Positions 33,829 through 43,971 of a stretch of 49,154 nt of DNA are shown piece after piece (within the stretch, counting starts at the first letter, position 1; every line of letters begins with the position of its first letter). Both the position numbers and the translations under genes were made by a program. Source of the DNA: Alphaproteobacteria bacterium (lineage in GTDB: Bacteria; Pseudomonadota; Alphaproteobacteria; Rhodospirillales; Rhodospirillaceae); contig WLXB01000010.1 of assembly GCA_012103295.1 (NCBI GenBank), positions 1-49,154 of the forward strand, read 5' to 3'. The notes under the pieces are model-generated. The model saw only the letters and a program-made list of their open reading frames with translations. It was not told the origin of the DNA and did no database searches.

Positions 33829-35370
33829 TTACACCGCCACCGCTTCAGGAGCCGTCCTCTCGCGCTTGACCATCAATTTGTTCAGCGCATTTACATAAGC
33901 CCGGGCCGAAGCCACCAAGGTATCCGTATCGGCACCCTGGCCCATGACTGTCTTACCGTCTTCTTCAAGTCTCACGGTGACTTCAGCTTGCGCATCCGTA
34001 CCTTCTGTGACCGCGTGGACCTGATAGAGTTGCAGATGTTGCGTATCGTAGGTCAACGCCTTGATCGCGTTGAAGGTCGCATCGACTGGACCGTCGCCCT
34101 CGGCGGTGGTCGAGACAATCTCACCATCAACATCTAACTCTAGCTCAGCTGTTTGATGTTCGACTTTGGAGCCACAGACCACCTGTAACGAAACAAACTT
34201 AATGTGGTCGTTGTCACGGACTTCTTCATCGACAATGGCGACGATATCCTCGTCGTAAACATCTTTCTTTTTGTCAGCTAAATCCTTAAAGCGCTTAAAG
34301 GCCTCGTTCATGGCGTTGTCGCCAAGGGCATAGCCCAGCTCTCTCAATTTCTCTTTGAAAGCATGACGGCCAGAGTGCTTACCCATAACCAAAGTGGATT
34401 TTCTCAGCCCAACTGATTCAGGCGTCATGATTTCATACGTTTCGGCGTGTTTAAGAACCCCGTCCTGGTGAATGCCCGACTCATGAGCAAATGCATTGGC
34501 GCCAACGATGGCCTTGTTGGGCTGAACCGGGAACCCGGTCACAGTCGAGACCAAATGAGACGCTTTGGTGATCATCTGTGTATCGATATTGGTTTCGAAC
34601 GGCATGTGATCTTTGCGCGTCTGCAGAGCCATGACGACTTCTTCCAAAGCCGCATTACCGGCCCGCTCACCCAGGCCATTGATGGTGCATTCAATCTGTC
34701 GTGCCCCGGCCTGAACTGCAGCCAAGGAATTGGCAACCGCCAAACCCAGATCATTGTGGCAATGGACGGAGATAATCGCCTTGTCGATATTAGGCACACG
34801 ATTGAACAGCATGGTGATCAGTTCATTGTACTCGTCCGGCACTGTGTAGCCGACTGTATCCGGGATATTGATTGTCTTAGCGCCGGCCTCAATGGCGGCT
34901 TCGACACAGCGACATAAAAAGTCGTGCTCTGTGCGAGACCCATCTTCTGCCGACCATTCAACATCGTCGGTGAATTGGCGCGCAAACTTAACGCTATCGA
35001 TGACGGCGTCATACACCGCTTCGGGCTCCATCTGCAGCTTGTATTTCATATGGAGCGGCGAGGTCGAAATGAACGTATGGATACGTCCGCTATTGGCTGG
35101 CTTTATGGCATCTGCCGCCCGCTGAATGTCACCCTTGGCGGCACGGGCCAAACTGGCCACCGTTGAGTCTTTTACAACTTCAGCAACAGCCTTGATGGCG
35201 TCGAAGTCGCCTTGGGAAGCGATCGCAAAACCGGCTTCGATAACGTCGACACGCATCGCTTCCAACAATCTGGCGATACGGACCTTTTCTTCACGGTTCA
35301 TGGAAGCGCCGGGCGATTGCTCGCCGTCGCGCAATGTGGTGTCAAAAATGATGACTCGGTTGGTGTTCAT
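33829..35370 (-). CDS. leuA: 2-Isopropylmalate synthase
   Basis: Cytoplasmic enzyme of 513 residues that condenses acetyl-CoA with 2-oxoisovalerate, the first committed step of leucine synthesis. The N-terminal TIM barrel shows FDTTLRDGEQSPG at the start, HCHNDLGLAVANSLAA with metal-binding His residues, and INGLGERAGNAALEEV. Then GSNAFAHESGIHQDGVLK-like residues and the C-terminal LeuA dimer (feedback) domain follow. Leucine inhibition is expected from that domain. I start at the ATG at 35370 (GTGAGAAA upstream); an in-frame GTG at 35382 is possible. Upstream lies a leucine-rich leader peptide with alternative stems, indicating control by leucyl-tRNA supply. It is separate from the ilvBNC operon, which ends at a terminator. 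Confidence 0.98.
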   Translation of the reverse strand: MNTNRVIIFDTTLRDGEQSPGASMNREEKVRIARLLEAMRVDVIEAGFAIASQGDFDAIKAVAEVVKDSTVASLARAAKGDIQRAADAIKPANSGRIHTFISTSPLHMKYKLQMEPEAVYDAVIDSVKFARQFTDDVEWSAEDGSRTEHDFLCRCVEAAIEAGAKTINIPDTVGYTVPDEYNELITMLFNRVPNIDKAIISVHCHNDLGLAVANSLAAVQAGARQIECTINGLGERAGNAALEEVVMALQTRKDHMPFETNIDTQMITKASHLVSTVTGFPVQPNKAIVGANAFAHESGIHQDGVLKHAETYEIMTPESVGLRKSTLVMGKHSGRHAFKEKLRELGYALGDNAMNEAFKRFKDLADKKKDVYDEDIVAIVDEEVRDNDHIKFVSLQVVCGSKVEHQTAELELDVDGEIVSTTAEGDGPVDATFNAIKALTYDTQHLQLYQVHAVTEGTDAQAEVTVRLEEDGKTVMGQGADTDTLVASARAYVNALNKLMVKRERTAPEAVAV

Positions 35371-35381
35371 TATATTTCTCA

Positions 35382-35478
35382 CGACTGGGGTTTTTGTACG
35401 AAGGCTCGTTCGAGCGACAACAGTGCTGCGCTTGATCCCCTGAACGTCAGTCGCTCGTAAATGAACGACGCTCAGGGG
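35382..35478 (-). promoter_or_regulatory. leuA attenuator region with mutually exclusive stems
   Basis: Minus-strand arms 35467-35478 and 35437-35448 can form a 12-bp stem (one G-U) that includes the stop codon of the leader peptide. The loop segment 35450-35457 can instead pair perfectly over 8 bp with 35411-35418, and 35448-35453 can pair with 35382-35387 next to the leuA ribosome site. The pairings exclude one another, as expected of an attenuator switched by ribosome position. No T-run follows any stem, so control may be translational or Rho-dependent rather than by an intrinsic terminator. Confidence 0.6.
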
Positions 35479-35609
35479 CTGTTAAGTCGCAGACCCAGGT
35501 CTGTGAGAAGCAGGTCGAGGAGCCCCAAAACACGCCCACACGCTGACACATCCGCCGAAATATCGGCAGAAATGCTGCGGTCTTGCGTATCTGTGACCGG
35601 ATTGATCAC
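35472..35609 (-). CDS. Leucine-rich leader peptide of leuA (45 residues)
   Basis: Short open frame on the minus strand starting with GTG at 35609 and ending with TGA at 35472-35474, about 100 bp upstream of leuA. A ribosome site AAGGA (35617-35621) lies seven bases before the start. Nine of the last 18 residues (28-45) are leucine: positions 28, 30, 31, 33, 34, 35, 38, 40 and 42. The first 27 residues contain none. This is the signature of an attenuator leader whose translation senses charged leucyl-tRNA, as in classical leu leaders. The stop codon lies inside one arm of an alternative stem. The frame is clearly non-random because leucine codons concentrate just before the stem. An internal GTG at 35549 would give a 25-residue version, but its ribosome site is weaker. 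Confidence 0.78.
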   Translation of the reverse strand: MINPVTDTQDRSISADISADVSACGRVLGLLDLLLTDLGLRLNSP

Positions 35610-35616
35610 CTGCTTA

Positions 35617-35621
35617 TCCTT
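35617..35621 (-). promoter_or_regulatory. Ribosome binding site of the leuA leader peptide
   Basis: AAGGA on the minus strand, seven bases before the GTG at 35609. It supports translation of the 45-residue leucine-rich leader. Confidence 0.65.
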
Positions 35622-35667
35622 ATTCGAAACCGGCCTTGGACACCCCAAATCCGGCGCTATCGATGCC

Positions 35668-35696
35668 TAAAAAGTACTTTCCACCCACGAAGTCAA
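35668..35696 (-). promoter_or_regulatory. Possible promoter of the leuA leader
   Basis: Minus-strand TTGACT (35691-35696) is followed after 17 bp by TTTTTA (35668-35673). The -35 is good and the -10 poor. It lies between the ilvC terminator and the leader peptide, where a leuA promoter is required. Confidence 0.4.
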
Positions 35697-35749
35697 TAAC
35701 TTAGCACGAAAAAGGGTTAAATTGCGGTGAAGTCCTTATAAATAGGCAC

Positions 35750-35779
35750 AAAAAAAGGGGCCGGATATCGGCCCCTTTT
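35750..35779 (-). terminator. Intrinsic terminator of ilvBNC
   Basis: A perfect stem (35757-35763 with 35769-35775, GGGGCCG/CGGCCCC, extended by A-T pairs) with a five-base loop is followed on the minus strand by seven T residues (35750-35756), 20 bp after the ilvC stop. This ends the ilv transcript before the leuA promoter region. Confidence 0.9.
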
Positions 35780-35799
35780 CTGTAATGAAGTGGGTCGCT

Positions 35800-37568
<1,769 letters not shown>

Positions 37569-37595
37569 AGCAGTCTCTCCACTTGAGGCTAGGCT

Positions 37596-39389
37596 CTAAA
37601 CGAGCGCCATCCCTGCTCCAGATATCGTTTTCTTCTCGTCGTCTTCAGGACCGAGAAGCATGTGATTGTGGGCCGCGCCCGACGGAATCATCGGGAAGCA
37701 GTTTTCCTTCTGATCGACACAGACGTCAACAATCACGGGCCCATCGATCGCCATCATCTCTTTAATCGTATCATCGACCTTAGCTGGGTCCTGTACCCGC
37801 AAGCCGGCCATTCCATAGGCTTCTGCCAGCTTGACGAAGTCGGGCAGTGAATCCGTGTAGCTTTCGGAGTATCGGCCACCATGAAGCAACTCCTGCCACT
37901 GGCGGACCATGCCCATATATTGGTTGTTGATGATGAACACCTTCACCGGCAATCGATATTGCACAGCCGTCGACAGCTCCTGAATGTTCATCAGGATCGA
38001 AGCTTCACCCGCCACATCCACGCACAGCGCATCCGGATTGCCCAACTGGGCGCCGATCGCCGCCGGCAGACCGTAGCCCATAGTGCCGAGTCCGCCGGAT
38101 GTCAGCCATTTGTTTGGCTTGTCAAAACGGTAGAACTGGGCCGCCCACATTTGATGTTGGCCGACTTCGGTGGTGATGATCGTGTTGCGCTTCTTGGTCA
38201 ATTCAAACAGGCGCTCAATGGCATATTGCGGTTTGATCGTTTTTTTAGGCTGGACGTATTGGAGACAATCAACGCCTTGCCACTTCTTGATCTCCGCCCA
38301 CCATTTTTTCATGTCTTGGGACTTGGGCTTCGCCTTCCGCGCTTTCCAAGCCTTCAGCATAGCGGCCATCACGATACCCGCGTCGCCGACAATAGGAATA
38401 TCGACGATGACGTTCTTATTGATTGACGACGAGTCGACGTCGACGTGAATCTTTGTCGAGCCCGGCGAAAAGAAATCAAGGTTGCCGGTCACCCGGTCAT
38501 CAAAACGTGCCCCGATGTTGATCATCACATCACAGCCGTGCATGGCGAGATTAGACTCATAGGTGCCATGCATACCGACCATGCCGAGCCAGTTAGGCCC
38601 CGACGCCGGATACGCGCCCAGCCCCATCAAAGTCGAGGTAATGGGAAACCCGGTTTCCTTGACCAACTGATTGAGCGTTTTTGCGGCACTAGGGCCCGCA
38701 TTGATCACGCCGCCGCCAGTATAAAACAACGGGCGTTTGGCGTTGACCATCGCGTCGACCGCAGCCTCGATGGATGCCGGGTCGGGCTGATAAGCTGGCC
38801 GGTAGGTCTTATGCTGCTGGCGTTTGATCCCGCGCGGTGCGGTCGCATACGCACCTTTGTCCATGACCACGTCCTTAGGCAGATCGATCACAACCGGACC
38901 GGGCCGGCCAGAGCGGGCGACATAAAAGGCCTCGTGAATCACATTCGCCAGATCGTTCGGATCTTTCACCAGGTAATTGTGTTTCGTGCAGGGACGCGTG
39001 ATGCCAACCGTGTCGGCTTCCTGAAACGCGTCATTGCCGATCAAGTGCGTGGGCACCTGGCCGGTCAAACAAACGACGGGGATGGAATCCATCAAGGCAT
39101 CCGTCAGACCGGTCACCGCATTGGTCGCACCGGGACCGGAGGTCACAAGTACAACGCCGACCTTCCCGGTCGAGCGGGCATAGCCTTCGGCCGCATGAAC
39201 CGCGCCCTGTTCATGGCGAACAAGAATGTGCCGAATGCGATTTTGCCTAAAAATCTCATCGTAGATCGGCAAGACAGCGCCGCCAGGATACCCAAACACG
39301 ACCTCAACACCCTGCTCTTCGAGGGCTTTGAGAATAATGCGGGCGCCGAGCATCTGTCGGCCGTCTATTGTATCCCGTGGCATCGTCAT
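37596..39389 (-). CDS. ilvB: Acetolactate synthase large subunit, biosynthetic
   Basis: Thiamine-diphosphate enzyme of 597 residues catalysing the first common step of valine, leucine and isoleucine synthesis. The N-terminal domain has [13 protein letters not shown] and the catalytic Glu60 in [15 protein letters not shown]. The FAD-binding middle domain and the ThDP motif around GDASIL (here [12 protein letters not shown]) are visible, along with [18 protein letters not shown]. Start choice is ambiguous between ATG at 39389 and 39383, both downstream of AGGA. It opens the ilvB-ilvN-ilvC operon, downstream of a hairpin with a T-rich tail that separates it from miaA. Confidence 0.97.
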   Translation of the reverse strand: MTMPRDTIDGRQMLGARIILKALEEQGVEVVFGYPGGAVLPIYDEIFRQNRIRHILVRHEQGAVHAAEGYARSTGKVGVVLVTSGPGATNAVTGLTDALMDSIPVVCLTGQVPTHLIGNDAFQEADTVGITRPCTKHNYLVKDPNDLANVIHEAFYVARSGRPGPVVIDLPKDVVMDKGAYATAPRGIKRQQHKTYRPAYQPDPASIEAAVDAMVNAKRPLFYTGGGVINAGPSAAKTLNQLVKETGFPITSTLMGLGAYPASGPNWLGMVGMHGTYESNLAMHGCDVMINIGARFDDRVTGNLDFFSPGSTKIHVDVDSSSINKNVIVDIPIVGDAGIVMAAMLKAWKARKAKPKSQDMKKWWAEIKKWQGVDCLQYVQPKKTIKPQYAIERLFELTKKRNTIITTEVGQHQMWAAQFYRFDKPNKWLTSGGLGTMGYGLPAAIGAQLGNPDALCVDVAGEASILMNIQELSTAVQYRLPVKVFIINNQYMGMVRQWQELLHGGRYSESYTDSLPDFVKLAEAYGMAGLRVQDPAKVDDTIKEMMAIDGPVIVDVCVDQKENCFPMIPSGAAHNHMLLGPEDDEKKTISGAGMALV

Positions 39390-39437
39390 CCGTTCCTGCG
39401 CGCCCTCAGCCGAGGGTTTCGGCGCGTTTCTATTCCG

Positions 39438-39468
39438 TAAAAAGACAAACCGCCTCCGGTGGGAGGCG
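39438..39468 (-). terminator. Hairpin terminator between miaA and ilvB
   Basis: A 7-bp perfect stem (CGCCTCC at 39462-39468 of the minus strand pairing with GGAGGCG at 39451-39457, four-base loop) is followed by GTTTGTCTTTTT. It most likely ends the miaA transcript. An attenuator role for ilvB is possible, but no convincing Ile/Val/Leu-rich leader precedes it. Confidence 0.75.
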
Positions 39469-39499
39469 AGAAGCGAGGGTAACTATCAAGCCCCCTAGC

Positions 39500-40444
39500 T
39501 TAGGTCAACAGGTTTTGACGAATTTTAGGAAAGATTTCGTTAAAAATACTTTCTGAATATTGCGCATTAAGCGTTTCTGACGCATTAAATTGACCACGAA
39601 ACCAAGTCATTTGACGCTTTGCGTAGTTGCGTGTGTGTTGCTGAGCCTTGGTTACAGCCTCTTCACGGGTGCAGCCCCCCCTCAAAAACGCTGCCAACTC
39701 AGGGACGCCCAGGGCTTTCATCACCGGCAACGCGGGATCCAAGTCTCGGGCGACCAAGGCCGTCACCTCGTCGAGAGCGCCATCGTCCATCATCGCCTCT
39801 AACCGGCCGTCGCAGGACGCATAAAGCGCCTCGCGCTCGGGCTGAAACAGAACGCTGGTATAGCGCGCCTCAATCAGCGGCTTGGCCTGTGCCTTTTGCT
39901 GCCACACATGCAGTGGCGTGCCAGTCGCCTCGACCACCTCCCAGGCCCGCAGGATACGCTGGCGATCTTTAGGTTTGAGCTTGGCCGCGCCCTCGGGGTC
40001 TTTATCTTTCAGGCTGGCATAGAGCGTGTCGTTGCCATCCTCTATGCGCATCCGCCGCGCAGCTTCGCGCACTTCAGCGGGTATGTCTGGAATGTCAGCC
40101 AGACCTTCCGTCAGCGCTTTCAAATATAGTCCCGTGCCACCAACAATGATTGGAAGTTTGTTTGCTGTCAGCGCTGACCCGATTTCCGTTGCCGCATCTT
40201 TAGCCCATGCCGCAGCGGTGCAGGCGTCTGCGCCATCCAAATACCCGTAAAGTTTATGAGGAACACGTGCTTCGTCGGCCGCACTGGGCCGCGCCGTGAG
40301 AACGCGCAAATCAGAATAGACCTGCATGCTGTCGGCATTGATGACAACGCCGTTGAGGTCTTCCGCAACCCGCAACGCCAACCCCGACTTACCGCTGGCC
40401 GTCGGGCCGGCGATGATAAGGACATGTGGAAGCAGGCCTGCCAT
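39500..40444 (-). CDS. miaA: tRNA dimethylallyltransferase
   Basis: Cytoplasmic enzyme of 314 residues that prenylates adenosine 37 of tRNAs reading UNN codons. The P-loop GPTASGKS is at 13-20. DSMQVYSDLRVLTARPS follows, and the substrate-binding region with VGGTGLYLKALTEGL and KDRQRILRAWEV is visible. A C-terminal AKRQMTWFR segment is typical of the family. I start at the ATG at 40444, which gives the standard N-terminus; the open frame extends 13 residues further. It begins 10 bp after the DUF1015 gene, suggesting co-transcription, and ends at a hairpin terminator. Confidence 0.97.
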   Translation of the reverse strand: MAGLLPHVLIIAGPTASGKSGLALRVAEDLNGVVINADSMQVYSDLRVLTARPSAADEARVPHKLYGYLDGADACTAAAWAKDAATEIGSALTANKLPIIVGGTGLYLKALTEGLADIPDIPAEVREAARRMRIEDGNDTLYASLKDKDPEGAAKLKPKDRQRILRAWEVVEATGTPLHVWQQKAQAKPLIEARYTSVLFQPEREALYASCDGRLEAMMDDGALDEVTALVARDLDPALPVMKALGVPELAAFLRGGCTREEAVTKAQQHTRNYAKRQMTWFRGQFNASETLNAQYSESIFNEIFPKIRQNLLT

Positions 40445-40454
40445 CAGGTGTAGG

Positions 40455-41678
40455 TCAGTCGAGCACGTGGCTGAGTAACCCATCCGCCAACTTAGGCTCG
40501 AACCAGGTCGACTTAGGCGGCATCACTTCACCGGCGTCGGCGACAGCCATCAAGTCGGCCATGCTGGTGGCAAACAAAGCAAATCCAACGGCCATCTCGC
40601 CCGAGTTCACACGCTTTTCCAACTCACCCAAACCGCGAATACCGCCGACGAAATCAATCCGTTCATCGGTGCGTGGGTCGGCGATCCCAAGCAAGGGCTC
40701 AATCAGATTGGCGTGCAGCAAACTAACATCCAATCGCCCGACCGGATCATCCTGCGGCACGTAGTCGGCATGAAGGTCGAGCTGATACCAGGCGCCATCG
40801 AGATACATGCCGAACTGTGTCGGCTTAGCCGGTTTGGCCTCGCCGTCGGTGCGAGTAACATCGAAGCGTTCACCGATCTTGGCCAACAAGTCTGTTGCTG
40901 TCAGGCCATTGAGATCTTTGATCACCCGGTTGTAGTCAAGGATGTTCATTTCATCATCGGCATAGGCGACCGTTAGAAAGTACTGAGCGTTTTCAACATC
41001 CGGCTTGGTCTTAGCGACACGCGAGCCGGCGGCTGAACGATGGTGACCATCAGCGATATACAAGGCCGGCATGGCGTTGAAGGCTTCGGTCAACGCGGCA
41101 ATCTGTGCGTCGTCGTTGATGACCCAAATGGCATGGCCGACGCCATCATCAGCGGTCACATCGTAGGTCGCGGCAGATGCTGTGACTGTATCAAGCACCG
41201 CTTTCACGGCAGCCGACGATTTGTAGGCCAGCAGCACCGGGCCGGTTTGGGCGTTGAGTGCCGTAATCTGGTTGACCCGGTCGTCCTCTTTCTTCGGACG
41301 GGTGAATTCATGCTTGCGAATATCATTGGCATCGTAGGCCGAGGCCGAGGCCGCCATTGCCACACCGGTTTGGGTATGGTCGCCCATGGTCAGGCGATAG
41401 GCGTAGTAGCAGGGCTTGTCTTCACGCATCAGTACGCCGCTATCGACCAGGCGGCGTAAATTCTCCGCGCCCTTGTTGTAGACCTCTTGCGCATAGACAT
41501 CAGTACCGGGCGGCAAGTCGATTTCAGGCTTTGAAATGTGGAGAAAACTGTGGGGCTTACCCTCAGCCCTGGTCCGCGCCTCTTCCGTATTCAAAACGTC
41601 GTAGGGCGGCGCGGCGACAGCGTCTGCCTGCTCGGGAACGGGGCGGAGGGCGGCGAAGGGGCGAACCAGTTCAGGCAT
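40455..41678 (-). CDS. DUF1015 family protein
   Basis: Cytoplasmic protein of 407 residues. It begins LVRPFAALRPVPEQADAVAAPPYDVLNTEEAR, with a following HSFLHISKPEIDLP segment. Residues in the middle include the characteristic LYIADGHHRSAAGSR motif (about 215) and PQDDPVGRLDVSLLHANLIEPLLGI near 300. These identify the DUF1015 family (PF06245). The function is not established; the motif DGHHR suggests a metal- or phosphate-binding site. It precedes miaA by 10 bp. Several alphaproteobacteria carry a DUF1015 gene beside amino acid or cell-wall genes, but this gives no firm hint of its job here. Confidence 0.92.
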   Translation of the reverse strand: MPELVRPFAALRPVPEQADAVAAPPYDVLNTEEARTRAEGKPHSFLHISKPEIDLPPGTDVYAQEVYNKGAENLRRLVDSGVLMREDKPCYYAYRLTMGDHTQTGVAMAASASAYDANDIRKHEFTRPKKEDDRVNQITALNAQTGPVLLAYKSSAAVKAVLDTVTASAATYDVTADDGVGHAIWVINDDAQIAALTEAFNAMPALYIADGHHRSAAGSRVAKTKPDVENAQYFLTVAYADDEMNILDYNRVIKDLNGLTATDLLAKIGERFDVTRTDGEAKPAKPTQFGMYLDGAWYQLDLHADYVPQDDPVGRLDVSLLHANLIEPLLGIADPRTDERIDFVGGIRGLGELEKRVNSGEMAVGFALFATSMADLMAVADAGEVMPPKSTWFEPKLADGLLSHVLD

Positions 41679-41994
41679 TCATGCGCTTTCAGATAAGGGC
41701 GAAACAGATTGCTGTCGTTTAAAGGGGCCCTACCCACCGCGCAACCTTAAGCCGCTCGATGTTCAGACTTTATTTGCAACTTGAGACTATGAAGAGGCGT
41801 TGGGGTAAGACGCGACCCGTGGGACCTGCCTTGCATCGATGACTGAGTCGCCGGCCTGTCAGCCGAGATGACATGTACGGACTCACATAACGGAAAAGAT
41901 GCAATTTGCACGGGTACTTACAACTGTTATTTGACGTGCCACAATGCTTGTAGTAGCGAGTCTATAGTATTGGGCCTAGAGGTAGAGATAAGTA
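41679..41994. other. Intergenic region without recognised gene
   Basis: A 316 bp stretch between the divergent DUF1015 gene and the small plus-strand gene at 41995. I see no tRNA, known RNA family or coding frame of convincing quality. A TTGACG at about 41932 could be a -35 element of the small gene, with TATAGT further downstream, but their spacing is too long for a standard pair. Confidence 0.6.
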
Positions 41995-42294
41995 ATGGCG
42001 AAATCTAAATCAGAAATCCTTGATGACTTCCAAGCCTTCATGGGCAAGCACGGCGGTAATTACAAAGAATGGTACGTCTCCACTTCGTCCAATCCGAAGA
42101 TGGATTTAACCAAATATCACAAGATCAAAAACGGCGACAAAGGCCTGTTCCGCACAGCCGAATCTGATATTCGCTCCGCCGAGGTTGCAGAATTCTTCAC
42201 CGACCTTGGCGCCAAAGGCGACTCAGGCATTAAAGACGATGCGATCTGTGTCTATGCGTTCAAGATGGACAAGCACACGCGGCCTAACCGCTAA
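41995..42294 (+). CDS. Small hypothetical protein (99 residues)
   Basis: Cytoplasmic protein of 99 residues, rich in Lys and Asp, without signal peptide or membrane segment. I do not recognise the family. The start ATG has AGAGGTAGAGA upstream, and amino acid composition and codon use look like a real gene. A helical N-terminus (EILDDFQAFMGKHGG) precedes a mixed region (SDIRSAEVAEFFTDLG). It stands alone, divergent from the DUF1015 gene with a long upstream region, and tail-to-tail with pepA (17 bp). Its isolated position with a large upstream region suggests independent regulation, perhaps a stress or abundant small protein. That is speculation. Confidence 0.78.
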   Translation: MAKSKSEILDDFQAFMGKHGGNYKEWYVSTSSNPKMDLTKYHKIKNGDKGLFRTAESDIRSAEVAEFFTDLGAKGDSGIKDDAICVYAFKMDKHTRPNR

Positions 42295-42311
42295 ATTCGC
42301 GCCGCCACGAT

Positions 42312-43799
42312 TCAACGTTCGTAGTTATCTTCTACAAAACGATTGAGTAGACGTACGCCGTAACCAGTACCTCCCTTCGGCGCTAATGCCGTGCCAGATT
42401 CAGCCCAGGTCACACCCGCGATATCAAGGTGAGCCCAGGCGGTTCCTTTGCGAATAAAACGCTTCACGAATTGAGCCGCGGTGGTTGCACCGGCGTACCG
42501 TCCCCCCAAGTTTTTCATATCGGCGATCGGTGAATTGATCATCTTGTCGTACTCGGGCCCGATCGGCATACGCCACAGACGCTCCTTAACCGCCAGCCCG
42601 GCATCGGTGAGCTGTGCCGATAGATCATCATCATCGGAAAACAGACCCGCATAGTGTTCGGCCAAAGCTGCGATAATGGCGCCGGTTAATGTAGCCAGAT
42701 CAACAATGGTGTCTGGTTGATGGTGCTCTTGCACATACCAAAGAGCGTCGGCCAAAACGAGGCGACCTTCAGCATCGGTGTTCAGAACCTCAATGGTTTG
42801 ACCATCGGCGGAGGTCACAACATCTCCGGGGCGTTGAGCGTTGGCGTCGGGCATATTCTCGACCAGCCCAAGAATACCAACAGCGTTAACCTTCGCCTTG
42901 CGGCCCGCCAGCGCCTTGAATAGACCGGTGACAACACCAGCACCGCCCATATCCCATTTCATGTCCCACATTCCCTGACCGGGTTTTAAACTGATCCCGC
43001 CGGAATCAAAGCACACGCCCTTGCCAACAAACGCGACCGTTGGATCATTTTTACCAGCGCCATTCCATTCAAACACAACCAACTTGGGTTCATGAATTGA
43101 CCCTTGAGCAACGCCGAGCAACGCGCCCATACCCATTTTTTCCATCTCTTTGCGACCGATCACTTTGACCTTAAGGCCACCGCCTGCGAGGTCCTTCGCA
43201 CGCGCTGCAAAGGTAACCGGCGTCAGAACATTTGGCGGTTCGCTCACCAAATCTCGCGTTAACAGAACACCGGCGTTTACAGCCTCGCGGACCTTGTAAG
43301 CCTCACGCGCATCTCCGAAGCCAAGCAGGGCAACAGAAATGGAAGTCAGCTTCGGCTTTGCTGACGCTTTCTCTGTCGTCCGATACTTGTCGAAACGATA
43401 GGACTTCAACGCAATACCCGACGCGACGGCGGCAGCAATGTCTGCCGTGTCAACAGCCGCGTTCTTGATGTCGTCGAAGACAATCGTCGCACGCGGCTCT
43501 TTTGATAGGGTGCTGTACAGCGCTCCGCCGGTCTCTTCGGCGGATTGCGCCGTCATCGACTTAGCCTTTCCCACGCCAAACGCGACAACACGCGTCAGCT
43601 TGGACCGCGGCGGGCCGTAGACTGTGACGATCTTGCCAGACTGCCCGGTGTGCTTGGCTGCTTTCATCGCCGCAGACAATGCGCCACCGGTCGCACGATC
43701 AATCACCTGACCGGTCTTCCCTAGCTTTCCTCCATCGGCGACGGCGACGGCAACAGCGCCAGATGCTGGGCGGGCCAGTTTTGCGAACGATACTTTCAT
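42312..43799 (-). CDS. pepA: Leucyl aminopeptidase PepA (M17)
   Basis: Cytoplasmic hexameric zinc metallopeptidase of 495 residues that removes N-terminal amino acids. The M17 signature NTDAEGRL is clear, and the metal site shows VGKGVCFDSGGISLKPG and KWDMGGAGVV. The N-terminal domain (KVSFAKLARPASGAVAVAVADG) precedes the catalytic domain. I start at the ATG at 43799 (AAGGACATGTC upstream). The open frame extends to 44069 and would overlap the divergent gene at 43972, but those 90 residues are unrelated to the family. PepA in some bacteria also binds DNA, but the N-terminal domain here cannot tell. It is single and divergent from the molybdopterin gene. Confidence 0.95.
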   Translation of the reverse strand: MKVSFAKLARPASGAVAVAVADGGKLGKTGQVIDRATGGALSAAMKAAKHTGQSGKIVTVYGPPRSKLTRVVAFGVGKAKSMTAQSAEETGGALYSTLSKEPRATIVFDDIKNAAVDTADIAAAVASGIALKSYRFDKYRTTEKASAKPKLTSISVALLGFGDAREAYKVREAVNAGVLLTRDLVSEPPNVLTPVTFAARAKDLAGGGLKVKVIGRKEMEKMGMGALLGVAQGSIHEPKLVVFEWNGAGKNDPTVAFVGKGVCFDSGGISLKPGQGMWDMKWDMGGAGVVTGLFKALAGRKAKVNAVGILGLVENMPDANAQRPGDVVTSADGQTIEVLNTDAEGRLVLADALWYVQEHHQPDTIVDLATLTGAIIAALAEHYAGLFSDDDDLSAQLTDAGLAVKERLWRMPIGPEYDKMINSPIADMKNLGGRYAGATTAAQFVKRFIRKGTAWAHLDIAGVTWAESGTALAPKGGTGYGVRLLNRFVEDNYER

Positions 43800-43971
43800 G
43801 ACATGTCCTTCAATTCTAACTGTGTCACCTACCCTAGGGTTCGCCTGGTCTGGGAACAAGGGGGCGCCTGGTGCACCGCTGTTTCGTTCCTCTGGACAGC
43901 CATTTTCCTGCAGGTATGGTGTGGCCAAAGCCTCTTGAGGCGATCTTATATCTACGACAGGAGACGCGACC

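Noticed and set aside
34447-34917. Plus-strand open frames inside leuA, mre, ilv and other core genes
   Set aside because: They are antisense shadows of well-supported genes with no family similarity and no ribosome sites.
39438-39502. Attenuator with leader peptide upstream of ilvB
   Set aside because: The hairpin with a T-rich tail is present, but the only short frames before it lack a concentration of Ile, Val or Leu codons and a ribosome site, so a plain miaA terminator is simpler.
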